Assembly (NCBI RefSeq): GCF_018326005.1
Contig: NZ_AP021903.1
Coordinates: 1,862,001 to 1,926,000, forward strand
DNA length: 64,000 bases
Source of the DNA: Pseudomonas sp. Seg1
GTDB taxonomy: Bacteria; Pseudomonadota; Gammaproteobacteria; Pseudomonadales; Pseudomonadaceae
Direction: 5' to 3'
Position numbers and translations under genes: made by a program. Each line of letters starts with the position of its first letter. The stretch's first letter is position 1. Below the pieces are notes generated by a model. It was not told the DNA's origin. It saw nothing but the letters and a program-made list of their open reading frames with translations, and did no database searches. This document shows, piece after piece, positions 53,362 to 62,851 of the stretch.

Positions 53362-54213
53362 ATGAAGATGCGACGACTTTTAGGCACCGGTGCCGCTCTG
53401 GTGCTTGCGATGAGTTCCACATTTGCCAGCGCTGAAAAACAGACCCTGAACATCGGTTACGTTGACGGCTGGTCCGACAGCGTCGCGACCACCCACGTTG
53501 CGGCCGAAGTGATCAAGCAGAAACTCGGCTACGACGTGAAACTGCAAGCCGTCGCCACCGGGATCATGTGGCAAGGTGTCGCCACCGGCAAACTCGACGC
53601 CATGCTCTCCGCCTGGCTGCCCGTGACCCACGGCGAATACTGGGCGAAGAACAAGGATCTGGTCGTCGACTACGGCCCGAACTTCAAGGACGCGAAAATC
53701 GGCCTGATCGTGCCGGAGTATGTGAAAGCCAAGTCGATCGAAGACCTCAAAACCGATGACACTTTCAAGAACCGCATTGTCGGCATCGACGCCGGTTCAG
53801 GCGTGATGCTCAAGACTGATCAGGCGATCAAGGATTACGGCCTCGACAAGTACAACCTCAAGGCCAGTTCCGGCGCCGGCATGATCGCCGAGCTGACTCG
53901 TGCCGAGAAGAAGAACGAATCCATCGCTGTCACCGGTTGGGTGCCGCACTGGATGTTCGCCAAGTGGAAACTGCGCTTCCTCGACGACCCGAAAGGCGTG
54001 TACGGCGCAGCTGAAACCGTCAACAGCATCGGCAGCAAAGAACTGGACGCCAAGGCGCCGGAAGTGGCCAAGTTCCTGAAGAACTTCCAGTGGGCGTCGA
54101 AAGACGAAATCGGCGAAGTCATGCTTGCCATTCAGGATGGTGCCAAACCTGAAGCAGCGGCCAAGGATTGGGTCGCCAAGCACCCGGATCGCGTGGCTGA
54201 CTGGACTAAATAA
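53362..54213 (+). CDS. Quaternary-amine ABC substrate-binding protein (OpuAC type)
   Basis: 283 aa with a signal peptide (LLGTGAALVLAMSSTFASA). LNIGYVDGWSDSVATTHVAA, GIMWQGVATGKLDAMLSAWL and TGWVPHWMFAKW provide the tryptophans of the aromatic cage that binds glycine betaine or choline. It stands alone, like CbcX/BetX/CaiX proteins of Pseudomonas that share a core transporter. ATG 53362 with GGGGAAG upstream; the specific ligand is not certain. Confidence 0.88.
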   Translation: MKMRRLLGTGAALVLAMSSTFASAEKQTLNIGYVDGWSDSVATTHVAAEVIKQKLGYDVKLQAVATGIMWQGVATGKLDAMLSAWLPVTHGEYWAKNKDLVVDYGPNFKDAKIGLIVPEYVKAKSIEDLKTDDTFKNRIVGIDAGSGVMLKTDQAIKDYGLDKYNLKASSGAGMIAELTRAEKKNESIAVTGWVPHWMFAKWKLRFLDDPKGVYGAAETVNSIGSKELDAKAPEVAKFLKNFQWASKDEIGEVMLAIQDGAKPEAAAKDWVAKHPDRVADWTK

Positions 54214-54242
54214 CCCGAAATAGCTTTTGTTCACCACCAATC

Positions 54243-54332
54243 CTGTGGGAGCGGGCTTGCCCGCGATAGCGGTCTGTCAGTTGACTAATAGTTGGCTGAC
54301 ACGACGTCATCGCTGGCAAGCCAGCTCCCACA
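54243..54332. repeat. REP pair of mixed type
   Basis: Left CTGTGGGAGCGGGCTTGCCC and right CATCGCTGGCAAGCCAGCTC, inverted. The remainder of this ~250-bp gap shows no gene. Confidence 0.8.
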
Positions 54333-54460
54333 GTTTTTTTTGTGCTTGAAATTGGCAAAAGGGTCATGGCGTTCTACTACTAAGGTCGTCTGTTACCGCG
54401 CTCGCAGCCGCATACATTAGCTATGTTCCAACAATAATCTGTGCTGCGAGGATAAAAACA

Positions 54461-54772
54461 ATGAACGACAGCATTTACCTCTCGATTCAAAACAGTCCCC
54501 GATTCAAGGAGCTGGTGCGAAAAAGGGAAAAGTTCGCCTGGATACTCTCGGCGATCATGCTCGGGCTCTACTCCGGATTCATCCTTCTGATCGCTTACGG
54601 CCCGAAAGTGCTCGGGGCCAAGCTCAGTCCCGAGTCTTCGATCACCTGGGGCATCCCGATCGGTGTCGGCCTGATTGTCTCGGCTTTCATCCTGACCGCG
54701 ATCTACGTGCGCCGCGCCAATGGCGAGTTCGACGACCTGAACAATGCGATTCTCAAGGAGGCTCAGCAATGA
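54461..54772 (+). CDS. DUF485 membrane protein, actP partner
   Basis: 103 aa, two transmembrane helices ([40 protein letters not shown]) between an N-terminal [15 protein letters not shown] and a charged C terminus. DUF485 proteins (YjcH-like) are nearly always coupled with actP; here the stop overlaps the actP ATG by 4 bp. Confidence 0.92.
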   Translation: MNDSIYLSIQNSPRFKELVRKREKFAWILSAIMLGLYSGFILLIAYGPKVLGAKLSPESSITWGIPIGVGLIVSAFILTAIYVRRANGEFDDLNNAILKEAQQ

Positions 54773-56427
54773 TCCGGCGTCTACTGGCTTTATTGAGCAT
54801 CGCAGCGTTCGCGCCCGCCGTCTGGGCCGCTGAAGCCCTGACGGGTGAAGTCCACAAACAACCGCTCAACGTCTCCGCGATCGCCATGTTTGTGGTGTTC
54901 GTCGGTGCCACGCTGTGCATCACCTACTGGGCCTCGAAGCGTAACAAGTCGGCCGCCGACTACTATGCGGCGGGCGGCAAGATCACCGGTTTCCAGAACG
55001 GTCTGGCGATTGCCGGTGACTACATGTCAGCGGCGTCCTTCCTGGGGATTTCCGCGCTGGTGTTCACTTCCGGCTACGATGGTCTGATCTACTCGATCGG
55101 GTTCCTGGTGGGCTGGCCGATCATTTTGTTTCTGATCGCCGAGCGTCTGCGTAACCTGGGTAAATACACCTTTGCCGACGTGGCGTCCTACCGCCTCGGG
55201 CAAACCCAGATCCGCACGCTGTCGGCCTGCGGTTCGCTGGTGGTGGTGGCGTTCTACCTGATCGCGCAAATGGTTGGCGCCGGCAAGCTGATCCAGTTGC
55301 TGTTCGGTCTCGACTATTACGTCGCGGTGATTCTGGTTGGCATCCTGATGTGCATGTACGTGCTGTTCGGCGGCATGCTGGCGACCACTTGGGTGCAGAT
55401 CATCAAAGCGGTGCTGTTGCTGTCGGGTGCCTCGTTCATGGCGCTGATGGTGATGAAGCACGTCAACTTCGACTTCAACATGCTGTTCTCCGAGGCGATC
55501 AAGGTTCACCCCAAAGGTGAGGCGATCATGAGCCCGGGCGGTCTGGTGAAAGATCCGATTTCGGCGTTCTCGCTGGGTCTGGCACTGATGTTCGGTACCG
55601 CTGGCCTGCCGCACATCCTGATGCGCTTCTTCACTGTGAGTGACGCTAAAGAAGCCCGTAAGAGCGTGCTGTACGCAACCGGGTTCATTGGTTATTTCTA
55701 CATCCTGACGTTCATCATCGGCTTCGGCGCGATCTTGCTGGTCAGCACCAATCCGGCCTTTAAAGATGCGGCGGGCGCTTTGCTCGGTGGCAACAATATG
55801 GCAGCGGTGCACCTGGCTGATGCGGTGGGCGGCAGTATCTTCCTTGGCTTCATCTCGGCGGTGGCGTTTGCGACCATTCTGGCGGTTGTGGCGGGTCTGA
55901 CTCTGGCCGGTGCTTCGGCGGTATCGCACGATCTGTATGCCAGTGTGATCAAGAAGGGCAAGGCCAACGACAAGGATGAGATTCGCGTTTCGAAGATCAC
56001 CACGATTGCGCTGGGGATTCTGGCCATTGGTCTGGGCATTCTGTTTGAAAGCCAGAACATTGCGTTCATGGTGGGTCTGGCGTTCTCGATCGCGGCCAGC
56101 TGCAACTTCCCGGTGTTGTTGCTTTCGATGTACTGGAAGAAGTTGACTACCCGTGGCGCGATGATTGGCGGGTGGTTGGGGTTGGTGAGTGCGGTGGGGC
56201 TGATGATTCTTGGTCCGACCATCTGGGTGCAGATTCTGCATCATGAGAAGGCGATCTTCCCTTACGAGTATCCGGCGCTGTTTTCGATGATCATTGCTTT
56301 TGTCGGGATCTGGTTCTTCTCGATTACTGACAAGTCGGCGGCTGCGGATAATGAGCGGGCGCTGTTTTTCCCGCAGTTCGTGCGTTCGCAGACGGGGTTG
56401 GGGGCGAGTGGGGCGGTTTCGCATTGA
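54769..56427 (+). CDS. actP: Cation/acetate symporter ActP
   Basis: 552-aa sodium:solute symporter with about 13 transmembrane segments plus an N-terminal cleavable-like segment. Signature: [29 protein letters not shown]. Imports acetate and related short-chain acids. In Pseudomonas the unit often stands apart from acs, as here. Followed by the terminator at 56457-56489. Confidence 0.95.
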   Translation: MIRRLLALLSIAAFAPAVWAAEALTGEVHKQPLNVSAIAMFVVFVGATLCITYWASKRNKSAADYYAAGGKITGFQNGLAIAGDYMSAASFLGISALVFTSGYDGLIYSIGFLVGWPIILFLIAERLRNLGKYTFADVASYRLGQTQIRTLSACGSLVVVAFYLIAQMVGAGKLIQLLFGLDYYVAVILVGILMCMYVLFGGMLATTWVQIIKAVLLLSGASFMALMVMKHVNFDFNMLFSEAIKVHPKGEAIMSPGGLVKDPISAFSLGLALMFGTAGLPHILMRFFTVSDAKEARKSVLYATGFIGYFYILTFIIGFGAILLVSTNPAFKDAAGALLGGNNMAAVHLADAVGGSIFLGFISAVAFATILAVVAGLTLAGASAVSHDLYASVIKKGKANDKDEIRVSKITTIALGILAIGLGILFESQNIAFMVGLAFSIAASCNFPVLLLSMYWKKLTTRGAMIGGWLGLVSAVGLMILGPTIWVQILHHEKAIFPYEYPALFSMIIAFVGIWFFSITDKSAAADNERALFFPQFVRSQTGLGASGAVSH

Positions 56428-56456
56428 TGGCTTGATGGTTTTGTAGTGTTGTGCTG

Positions 56457-56489
56457 AATGCCCCGGTTGAGAGATCGGGGCATTTTTTG
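56457..56489 (+). terminator. Terminator after actP
   Basis: ATGCCCCG pairs with CGGGGCAT around a 10-nt loop, followed by TTTTTT. Confidence 0.85.
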
Positions 56490-56800
56490 TGGGCGGTTAT
56501 CGGACTTTGGTGGGTTTTTTTATTTTGGGTGTATATCCGTTTTTTTTGTGATGGCTACTTAGGGTTCCGCCCTTACGGCGGGTCACTTTTTCCAGACGCC
56601 GAAAAAGTAACCAAAAAGGCTTTACCCTGACGTACGGCCCTCGCTGTGGCTCGGGTTCCTTCGCTCCGTGATCGATCCGGGGGGGGCATCGCCTCCGGTT
56701 TGCTGCGCTGCACCTCCTCTCGATGTGTTTGGCTGTGCCAAACGGTCGCTGCGCTCCCACCCCGGATCAATCCCTCCGCTCAGCCTTCCGACGGGCGCTT

Positions 56801-56988
56801 AAGATCAAGAGCGGTACTCGAGCTAACGCTCATTGTGTTGAGTGGTGAAGATCAAGAGCGGTACTCGAGCTAACGCTCATTGTGTTGAGTGGTGAAGATC
56901 AAGAGCGGTACTCGAGCTAACGCTCATTGTGTTGAGGGGTGAAGATCAAGAGCGGTACTTGAGCTAATGCTCATTGTGTTGAGGGGTG
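56801..56988. repeat. Four 47-bp tandem repeats
   Basis: Unit AAGATCAAGAGCGGTACTCG + AGCTAACGCTCATTGTGTTG + AGTGGTG; copies start at 56801, 56848, 56895 and 56942. The last has T in place of C in ACTTGAG and TAATGC. Each contains the dyad GAGCTAACGCTC. Confidence 0.9.
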
Positions 56989-57027
56989 AGAAGCGTGCGG
57001 TTGGCTTTGGTTTTGTGTTGGGTTTGC

Positions 57028-57298
57028 CCCTCACCCCAGCCCTCTCCCCTAGGAGAGGGAGCCGATTTGTGAATCTTTCAGAATCTGAGTTCGACTCGGT
57101 GTTTCATGTCGGCGTAGCTCTCTCAAACACCTAGGCCAGTCCCCTCTCCCTCCGGGAGAGGGCTAGGGTCCAAGGAGAGGGGGGCCGATTTGTGAGCCTT
57201 TCAGAACCTGAGTTCGACTCGGTATTTCATGTCGGCGTAGTTCTCTCAAACACCTCGGTCAGTCCCCTCTCCCTCCGGGAGAGGGCTAGGGTGAGGGG
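57028..57298. repeat. Two direct ~130-bp repeats with GGGAGAGGG hairpins
   Basis: Both copies carry GCCGATTTGTGA, CTTTCAGAA, GAGTTCGACTCGGT and ATGTCGGCGTAG, then a CCCTCTCCCTCCGGGAGAGGG hairpin. They are related to the repeat at 33700-33871 and begin and end with CCTCACCCC/GGGGTGAGG-type ends. Confidence 0.85.
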
Positions 57299-57648
57299 CT
57301 CTTGATCTGGCTTTTGATCCTGCTCTTGATCTTCAGGCCCATCGGCAGGCCGAGCGGAGGTGTTCATCCGGGGTAGGCGCGCAGCGCCGTTTGGCGAAGC
57401 CAAACACATCGAGAGGAGGTGCAGCGAAGCAAACCGGAGGCGATGCCCCCGGATGGACGCCGTAGCGAGGGAACACTGAGCCTAAGCGAAGTGCCGTACG
57501 TCAGGGAGCAGCCCTTTTGGTTACTTTTGGGGCGTTTGCCAAAAGTGACCCGCCGTAAGGGCGGAACCCTAAGCAGCCATCACCGCAGCAACGGATATGC
57601 TCACAATCCCCAAACCCCCAAACCCCCAAACCCCCAGACAAACAAAAA

Positions 57649-57673
57649 CGGCCTCCATATAAATAGAGGCCGT
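57649..57673 (-). terminator. Terminator of gltA
   Basis: ACGGCCTC and GAGGCCGT form a stem; read on the minus strand it is followed by a T-run. An adjacent CAAACCCC minisatellite (three units, 57610-57637) precedes it. Confidence 0.75.
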
Positions 57674-57711
57674 CCCCGTTACAAACTTAAGACGTCATCG
57701 CAAGACAAGTC

Positions 57712-59001
57712 TTATTTGCGGTCTTCCAGCTTGGTAATGTCACGCGACTCGTAACCAGTGTACAACTGGCGCGGACGGCCAATCTTGTACGGGCTGGAGA
57801 GCATTTCTTTCCAGTGGGAGATCCAGCCAACAGTACGCGCCAGCGCAAAGATCACGGTGAACATGCTGGTCGGAATGCCGATCGCCTTGAGGATGATCCC
57901 CGAGTAGAAGTCGACGTTCGGGTACAGCGAGCGTTCGATGAAGTACGGGTCGGTCAGCGCGATCTCTTCCAGGCGCATCGCCAGTTCGAGTTGCGGATCG
58001 TTGTTGATGCCCAATTCCTTCAGTACTTCGTCGCAGGTCTGCTTCATTACAGTCGCGCGAGGGTCGCGGTTCTTGTAAACGCGGTGACCGAAGCCCATCA
58101 GTTTGAACGGATCGTTCTTGTCCTTGGCCTTGGCGATGAACTTGTCGATGTTCGAAACATCGCCAATCTCGTCAAGCATGGTCAGAACGGCTTCGTTCGC
58201 GCCGCCGTGGGCAGGGCCCCACAGTGCGGCGATACCGGCGGCGATACAGGCGAACGGGTTGGCACCCGAAGAGCCGGCCAGACGCACGGTGGAAGTCGAT
58301 GCGTTCTGCTCGTGGTCGGCATGGAGGATGAAGATCCGGTCCATGGCCTTGGCGAGTACCGGGCTGATCGGTTTGATCTCGCACGGGGTGTTGAACATCA
58401 TGTGCAGGAAGTTTTCCGCGTACGTCAGGTCGTTGCGCGGGTACATCATGGGTTGGCCCATGGAGTACTTGTAAACCATCGCTGCCAGGGTCGGCATCTT
58501 GGCAACCAGGCGGATCGCGGAGATTTCGCGATGCTGCGGGTTATTGATGTCGAGGGAGTCGTGGTAGAAGGCCGAGAGGGCGCCGACTACGCCGCACATG
58601 ACGGCCATCGGGTGGGCGTCGCGACGGAAGCCGTTGAAGAAGGTTTTCAGCTGCTCGTGAACCATGGTGTGGTTTTTCACGGTGCTGACGAACTGGGCCT
58701 TCTGTTCTGCTGTCGGCAGTTCGCCGTTGAGCAGCAGGTAGCAGGTTTCCAGGTAGTCCGACTTTTCAGCCAGCTGTTCGATCGGGTAGCCGCGGTGCAA
58801 CAGAATGCCGTTGTCGCCGTCGATATAGGTGATCTTCGATTCGCACGAGGCGGTCGACATGAAACCAGGGTCGAAAGTGAAGCGGCCCGTGGCCGTCAGG
58901 CCCCGAACATCGATTACATCGGGACCAACGGTGCCGGTTAAAATGGGCAGCTCGACGGGGGCTGCGCCCTCGATGATCAACTGCGCTTTTTTGTCAGCCA
59001 T
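57712..59001 (-). CDS. gltA: Citrate synthase GltA (type I/II bacterial form)
   Basis: 429 aa, the size of the hexameric, NADH-sensitive Gram-negative enzyme. Motifs: [35 protein letters not shown] and [13 protein letters not shown] carry the active-site His residues and substrate Arg. Divergent from sdhC, as in other Pseudomonas. The 362-bp divergent region presumably holds both promoters; I saw only a weak GCAATCA/TGATTGC dyad at 59171-59199. Confidence 0.97.
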   Translation of the reverse strand: MADKKAQLIIEGAAPVELPILTGTVGPDVIDVRGLTATGRFTFDPGFMSTASCESKITYIDGDNGILLHRGYPIEQLAEKSDYLETCYLLLNGELPTAEQKAQFVSTVKNHTMVHEQLKTFFNGFRRDAHPMAVMCGVVGALSAFYHDSLDINNPQHREISAIRLVAKMPTLAAMVYKYSMGQPMMYPRNDLTYAENFLHMMFNTPCEIKPISPVLAKAMDRIFILHADHEQNASTSTVRLAGSSGANPFACIAAGIAALWGPAHGGANEAVLTMLDEIGDVSNIDKFIAKAKDKNDPFKLMGFGHRVYKNRDPRATVMKQTCDEVLKELGINNDPQLELAMRLEEIALTDPYFIERSLYPNVDFYSGIILKAIGIPTSMFTVIFALARTVGWISHWKEMLSSPYKIGRPRQLYTGYESRDITKLEDRK

Positions 59002-59363
59002 GTGGCCTCCTATTTATGCTTGAACCATCAGACAGACCCCCCACGCAGGGCCCGCACCACTATAGTGAGATAAATTCGAATGTCAATTTGCCTAAAGTCT
59101 TGCTCCAGAAGGCTTTAAGCGTACTTTTTCCTCGAAATTGACTGCCATTTACGCCTTTTATACGACTTGTGCAATCAGCTATTTGGGGTAGGTGATTGCG
59201 TTGTCATTAGTAGCCTAACTGTCTATACTCGGCCACCGACCGCCAAGGGCTTTTGGGCCTGCTTTATTGGGGGTCGCATCCCTGGGTGGTGGTTACCTGA
59301 CCAGTGCACTCCCCAACAACTTTGCCCTGATTGTTAGGGGCTCTTCAGTGTGAAAAAAAAGCC

Positions 59364-59738
59364 GTGAAAAGCCAACGACCTGTAAACCTAGACCTAAGGA
59401 CCATCAAACTCCCCATCACCGGCGTTACGTCGTTTCTTCACCGTGTTTCCGGCATCATCCTCTTCCTGGGCCTTGGCTTCATGCTTTATGCATTGGGCAA
59501 ATCCCTGGGTTCCGAGGAAGGCTTTGCCGAAGTGAAGGCATGCTTGACCAGCCCGCTGGCCAAGTTCGTAGCATGGGGCCTCCTGTCCGCTCTGCTGTAT
59601 CACCTGGTAGCCGGTGTGCGCCACTTGATCATGGATATGGGCATCGGTGAGACGCTGGAAGGCGGCCGCCTGGGCTCGAAAATCATCATCGCCATTTCCG
59701 TGGTGCTGATCGTTCTGGCAGGAGTTTGGATATGGTAA
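59364..59738 (+). CDS. sdhC: Succinate dehydrogenase cytochrome b556 subunit SdhC
   Basis: 124-aa heme and quinone-binding anchor with three transmembrane helices. KSQRPVNLDLRTIKLP, FLHRVSGIILF and the heme ligand region LYHLVAGVRHLIMD. GTG 59364 is chosen because it gives the family N terminus. Overlaps sdhD by 7 bp. Confidence 0.95.
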   Translation: MKSQRPVNLDLRTIKLPITGVTSFLHRVSGIILFLGLGFMLYALGKSLGSEEGFAEVKACLTSPLAKFVAWGLLSALLYHLVAGVRHLIMDMGIGETLEGGRLGSKIIIAISVVLIVLAGVWIW

Positions 59739-60100
59739 CCAGCGTTACGAACCTTTCGCGTTCGGGCCTCTATGACTGGATGGCGCAACGTGTGTCTGCG
59801 GTTGTTCTCGCGGCTTATTTCATCTTCCTGATCGGATACCTTGCAGCGAATCCGGGCATTGGCTACGACCAGTGGCACGGCCTGTTCGCTCACAACGGGA
59901 TGCGTATCTTCAGTCTGCTGGCCCTCGTTGCCCTTGGCGCTCACGCCTGGGTTGGCATGTGGACCATCGCGACCGACTACCTGACGCCAATGGCGCTGGG
60001 CAAGTCCGCGACCGCAGTACGTTTCCTTTTCCAGGCAGTTTGCGGCATCGCGATGTTCGCTTACTTCGTCTGGGGTGTGCAGATTCTCTGGGGTATCTGA
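59732..60100 (+). CDS. sdhD: Succinate dehydrogenase anchor subunit SdhD
   Basis: 122 aa, three transmembrane helices; GLYDWMAQRVSAVVLAAYF and the conserved LGAHAWVGMWTIATDYL with the heme/quinone-site His and Asp-Tyr. ATG 59732 (MVTSVTNLSRS) lies within the end of sdhC. sdhA begins 3 bp after its stop. Confidence 0.95.
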   Translation: MVTSVTNLSRSGLYDWMAQRVSAVVLAAYFIFLIGYLAANPGIGYDQWHGLFAHNGMRIFSLLALVALGAHAWVGMWTIATDYLTPMALGKSATAVRFLFQAVCGIAMFAYFVWGVQILWGI

Positions 60101-60103
60101 TTC

Positions 60104-61876
60104 ATGGCTAACATTCCAACGATTTCTTTCGACGCCATCATTATTGGTGGTGGCGGTGCCGGCATGCGCGCTGCGCTGCAACTGGCACAGGGTGGTCACA
60201 AGACTGCCGTGATCACCAAGGTTTTCCCGACCCGTTCGCACACTGTATCCGCCCAGGGCGGCATCACTTGCGCGATCGCGTCCGCTGACCCGAACGATGA
60301 CTGGCGCTGGCACATGTACGATACCGTCAAGGGTTCCGACTACATCGGTGACCAGGACGCTATCGAGTACATGTGTCAGGAAGGCCCGGCTGCCGTTTTC
60401 GAGCTGGACCACATGGGTCTGCCGTTCTCGCGTACCGAGCAAGGCCGTATCTACCAGCGTCCATTCGGTGGTCAGTCCAAGGACTACGGTAAGGGCGGTC
60501 AGGCTGCACGTACCTGCGCAGCTTCCGACCGTACCGGTCACGCTCTGCTGCACACCCTTTATCAGGGCAACCTGAAAGCCGGTACCACGTTCCTGAACGA
60601 GTACTACGCTGTTGACCTGGTGAAAAACCAGGAAGGCGAATTCGTCGGTGTGATCGCAATCTGCATCGAAACCGGCGAAACCACCTACATCCGCGCCAAG
60701 GCCACCGTATTGGCTACCGGCGGTGCAGGTCGTATCTATGCTTCCACCACCAACGCCCTGATCAATACCGGTGACGGCGTCGGCATGGCTCTGCGTGCTG
60801 GCGTACCGGTACAAGACATCGAAATGTGGCAGTTCCACCCGACCGGCATCGCCGGCGCCGGTGTTCTGGTAACTGAAGGTTGCCGTGGTGAAGGTGGTTA
60901 CCTGATCAACAAGCACGGCGAGCGTTTCATGGAGCGTTATGCTCCGAACGCCAAAGACCTTGCCGGTCGTGACGTGGTTGCTCGCTCGATGGTTAAAGAA
61001 ATCATCGCCGGCAACGGTTGCGGTCCGAATGGCGACCACGTAATGCTCAAACTCGACCACTTGGGCGAGGAAGTGCTGCACAGCCGTCTGCCAGGCATCT
61101 GCGAACTGTCGAAGACTTTCGCTCACGTTGACCCGGTGGTTGCTCCGGTTCCGGTTGTTCCGACTTGCCACTATATGATGGGCGGCGTTGCCACCAACAT
61201 TCATGGCCAGGCGATCACCCAGAACGCCGAAGGCGTGGACCAGATCATTCCTGGTCTGTTCGCGGTAGGTGAAGTGGCTTGCGTATCGGTTCACGGTGCC
61301 AACCGTCTGGGCGGCAACTCGCTGCTCGACCTGGTGGTATTCGGCCGCGCTGCCGGCCTGCACCTGGAAAAAGCGCTGACCGACGGCATCGAATACGACG
61401 ACGCTACCGAAGCCGACATCGAAGCTGCCCTGTCGCGTCTGAACGCGCTGAACAGCCGTACTGATGGCGAAGACGTGGCAACCCTGCGTCGCGAGCTGCA
61501 AAGCTGCATGCAGAACTACTTCGGCGTATTCCGTACCGGCGAATACATGCAGAAAGGTATCGCTCAGCTCGCTGATCTGCGTACCCGCATCGCCAACGTG
61601 AAGATCAACGATAAGTCGCAGGCGTTCAATACTGCTCGTATCGAAGCGCTGGAACTGCAAAACCTGCTGGAAGTGGCTGAAGCTACCGCCATCGCTGCCG
61701 AAGTACGTAAAGAGTCCCGCGGCGCTCACGCCCGTGAAGACTTCGAAGATCGTGACGACGAAAACTGGCTGTGCCACACCCTGTACTTCCCGGGTGACAA
61801 GCGCGTCACCAAACGTGCCGTGAACTTCTCGCCGAAGACTGTTCCGACTTTCGAACCTAAAGTCCGGACTTATTAA
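60104..61876 (+). CDS. sdhA: Succinate dehydrogenase flavoprotein SdhA
   Basis: 590 aa. FAD-binding [19 protein letters not shown], covalent-FAD His46 in [11 protein letters not shown], substrate-site [21 protein letters not shown] and the C-terminal [18 protein letters not shown]. It oxidises succinate and feeds electrons to SdhB. A long open frame on the opposite strand is a shadow. Confidence 0.97.
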   Translation: MANIPTISFDAIIIGGGGAGMRAALQLAQGGHKTAVITKVFPTRSHTVSAQGGITCAIASADPNDDWRWHMYDTVKGSDYIGDQDAIEYMCQEGPAAVFELDHMGLPFSRTEQGRIYQRPFGGQSKDYGKGGQAARTCAASDRTGHALLHTLYQGNLKAGTTFLNEYYAVDLVKNQEGEFVGVIAICIETGETTYIRAKATVLATGGAGRIYASTTNALINTGDGVGMALRAGVPVQDIEMWQFHPTGIAGAGVLVTEGCRGEGGYLINKHGERFMERYAPNAKDLAGRDVVARSMVKEIIAGNGCGPNGDHVMLKLDHLGEEVLHSRLPGICELSKTFAHVDPVVAPVPVVPTCHYMMGGVATNIHGQAITQNAEGVDQIIPGLFAVGEVACVSVHGANRLGGNSLLDLVVFGRAAGLHLEKALTDGIEYDDATEADIEAALSRLNALNSRTDGEDVATLRRELQSCMQNYFGVFRTGEYMQKGIAQLADLRTRIANVKINDKSQAFNTARIEALELQNLLEVAEATAIAAEVRKESRGAHAREDFEDRDDENWLCHTLYFPGDKRVTKRAVNFSPKTVPTFEPKVRTY

Positions 61877-61887
61877 GGGTGACCGCC

Positions 61888-62592
61888 ATGTTGCAAGTCA
61901 GTGTTTATCGCTACAACCCTGATCAGGACGCTGCGCCGTTCATGCAGGAATTCCAGGTCGATACCGGTGGTAAAGACCTGATGGTGCTGGATGTGCTGGC
62001 GCTGATCAAAGAGCAGGACGAGGGTTTCTCCTATCGTCGCTCTTGCCGTGAAGGCGTCTGCGGCTCCGACGGCATGAACATCAACGGCAAGAACGGTCTG
62101 GCGTGCATCACGCCGCTGTCCGCCGTTGTAAAAGGTAACAAGTTGATCGTTCGTCCACTGCCAGGTTTGCCGGTTATCCGTGACCTGGTCGTCGATATGA
62201 GCATCTTCTACAAGCAATACGAGAAGGTGAAGCCTTACCTGCAGAACGACACGCCGGCTCCGGCCATCGAGCGTCTGCAGTCGCCAGAAGAGCGTGAAAA
62301 GCTCGACGGTCTGTACGAGTGCATTTTGTGCGCTTGCTGCTCGACCTCTTGCCCGTCCTTCTGGTGGAACCCGGACAAGTTCCTGGGTCCGGCTGCACTG
62401 CTGCAAGCCTACCGCTTCCTGGCAGACAGCCGTGACACCAAGACCAACGAGCGTCTGGCTTCGCTCGATGACCCGTTCAGCGTATTCCGCTGCCGGGGCA
62501 TCATGAACTGCGTCAACGTATGTCCGAAAGGCCTGAACCCGACTAAGGCCATCGGTCACATCCGTAACATGCTGCTTTCGAGCGGCGTGTGA
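61888..62592 (+). CDS. sdhB: Succinate dehydrogenase iron-sulfur subunit SdhB
   Basis: 234 aa. [2Fe-2S] cluster Cys in SCREGVCGSDGMNINGKNGL and following AC; [4Fe-4S] and [3Fe-4S] ligands in CILCACCSTSCPSFWW and CRGIMNCVNVCPKG. ATG 61888 with AAGGGTGA upstream was preferred over GTG 61879, which adds MTA. Confidence 0.97.
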   Translation: MLQVSVYRYNPDQDAAPFMQEFQVDTGGKDLMVLDVLALIKEQDEGFSYRRSCREGVCGSDGMNINGKNGLACITPLSAVVKGNKLIVRPLPGLPVIRDLVVDMSIFYKQYEKVKPYLQNDTPAPAIERLQSPEEREKLDGLYECILCACCSTSCPSFWWNPDKFLGPAALLQAYRFLADSRDTKTNERLASLDDPFSVFRCRGIMNCVNVCPKGLNPTKAIGHIRNMLLSSGV

Positions 62593-62670
62593 TTCAGCTG
62601 CTGTAACCGTAGAACCGCTGTACCGAAGAGGCTGTGGCGCGGGCTTCAACCCGCGTCATGGCTATAACCA

Positions 62671-62702
62671 GAGCAGCAGCCATAAGCTGCGGCTCTTATT
62701 TT
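62671..62702 (+). terminator. Weak hairpin between sdhB and sucA
   Basis: GAGCAGCAGC and GCTGCGGCTC form an imperfect stem followed by TTATTTT. Possibly partial termination or processing within sdhCDAB-sucA. Other small inverted sequences occur in this 260-bp gap. Confidence 0.45.
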
Positions 62703-62851
62703 GAAGAAATGAGACAAGCAGGGGCATCCGGGCTGGTACCCGGACTATCAGCGTGATCCTAGGTGGCTTGTTTTGGTCGCTGCATTCGGACTTCTGCAAG
62801 TTTGCTCGGTGTCGACGCCGATGGTGTTCCCCTAACCGAGGGTGACCAAGC

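Larger units (their letters stand above)
56560..57585. repeat. Large inverted repeat (~230-250 bp arms) enclosing tandem and direct repeats
   Basis: The left arm (about 56560-56820) begins AGGGTTCCGCCCTTACGGCG and includes CGATGTGTTTGGCT. The right arm (about 57320-57585) is its diverged inverse, ending CCGTAAGGGCGGAACCCT. Arms share GTAACCAAAA/TTTTGGTTAC, GACGTACGGC/GCCGTACGTC and GAAGATCAAGAGC. Between them are four 47-bp tandem repeats and two ~130-bp direct repeats. The ORFs inside are low-quality and were not called. This accounts for nearly the whole 1.28-kb actP-gltA gap. Confidence 0.85.

Noticed and set aside
56801..56988. Second possible CRISPR-like array
   Set aside because: Four contiguous 47-bp repeats with no spacers.
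56646..57754. Short ORFs in the actP-gltA gap
   Set aside because: They fall inside repeat arms, lack ribosome sites and have no domain.
59600..61777. 725-aa minus-strand open frame
   Set aside because: Exact antisense of sdhD/sdhA; composition (His/Val/Arg-rich, no family) fits a GC-rich shadow.
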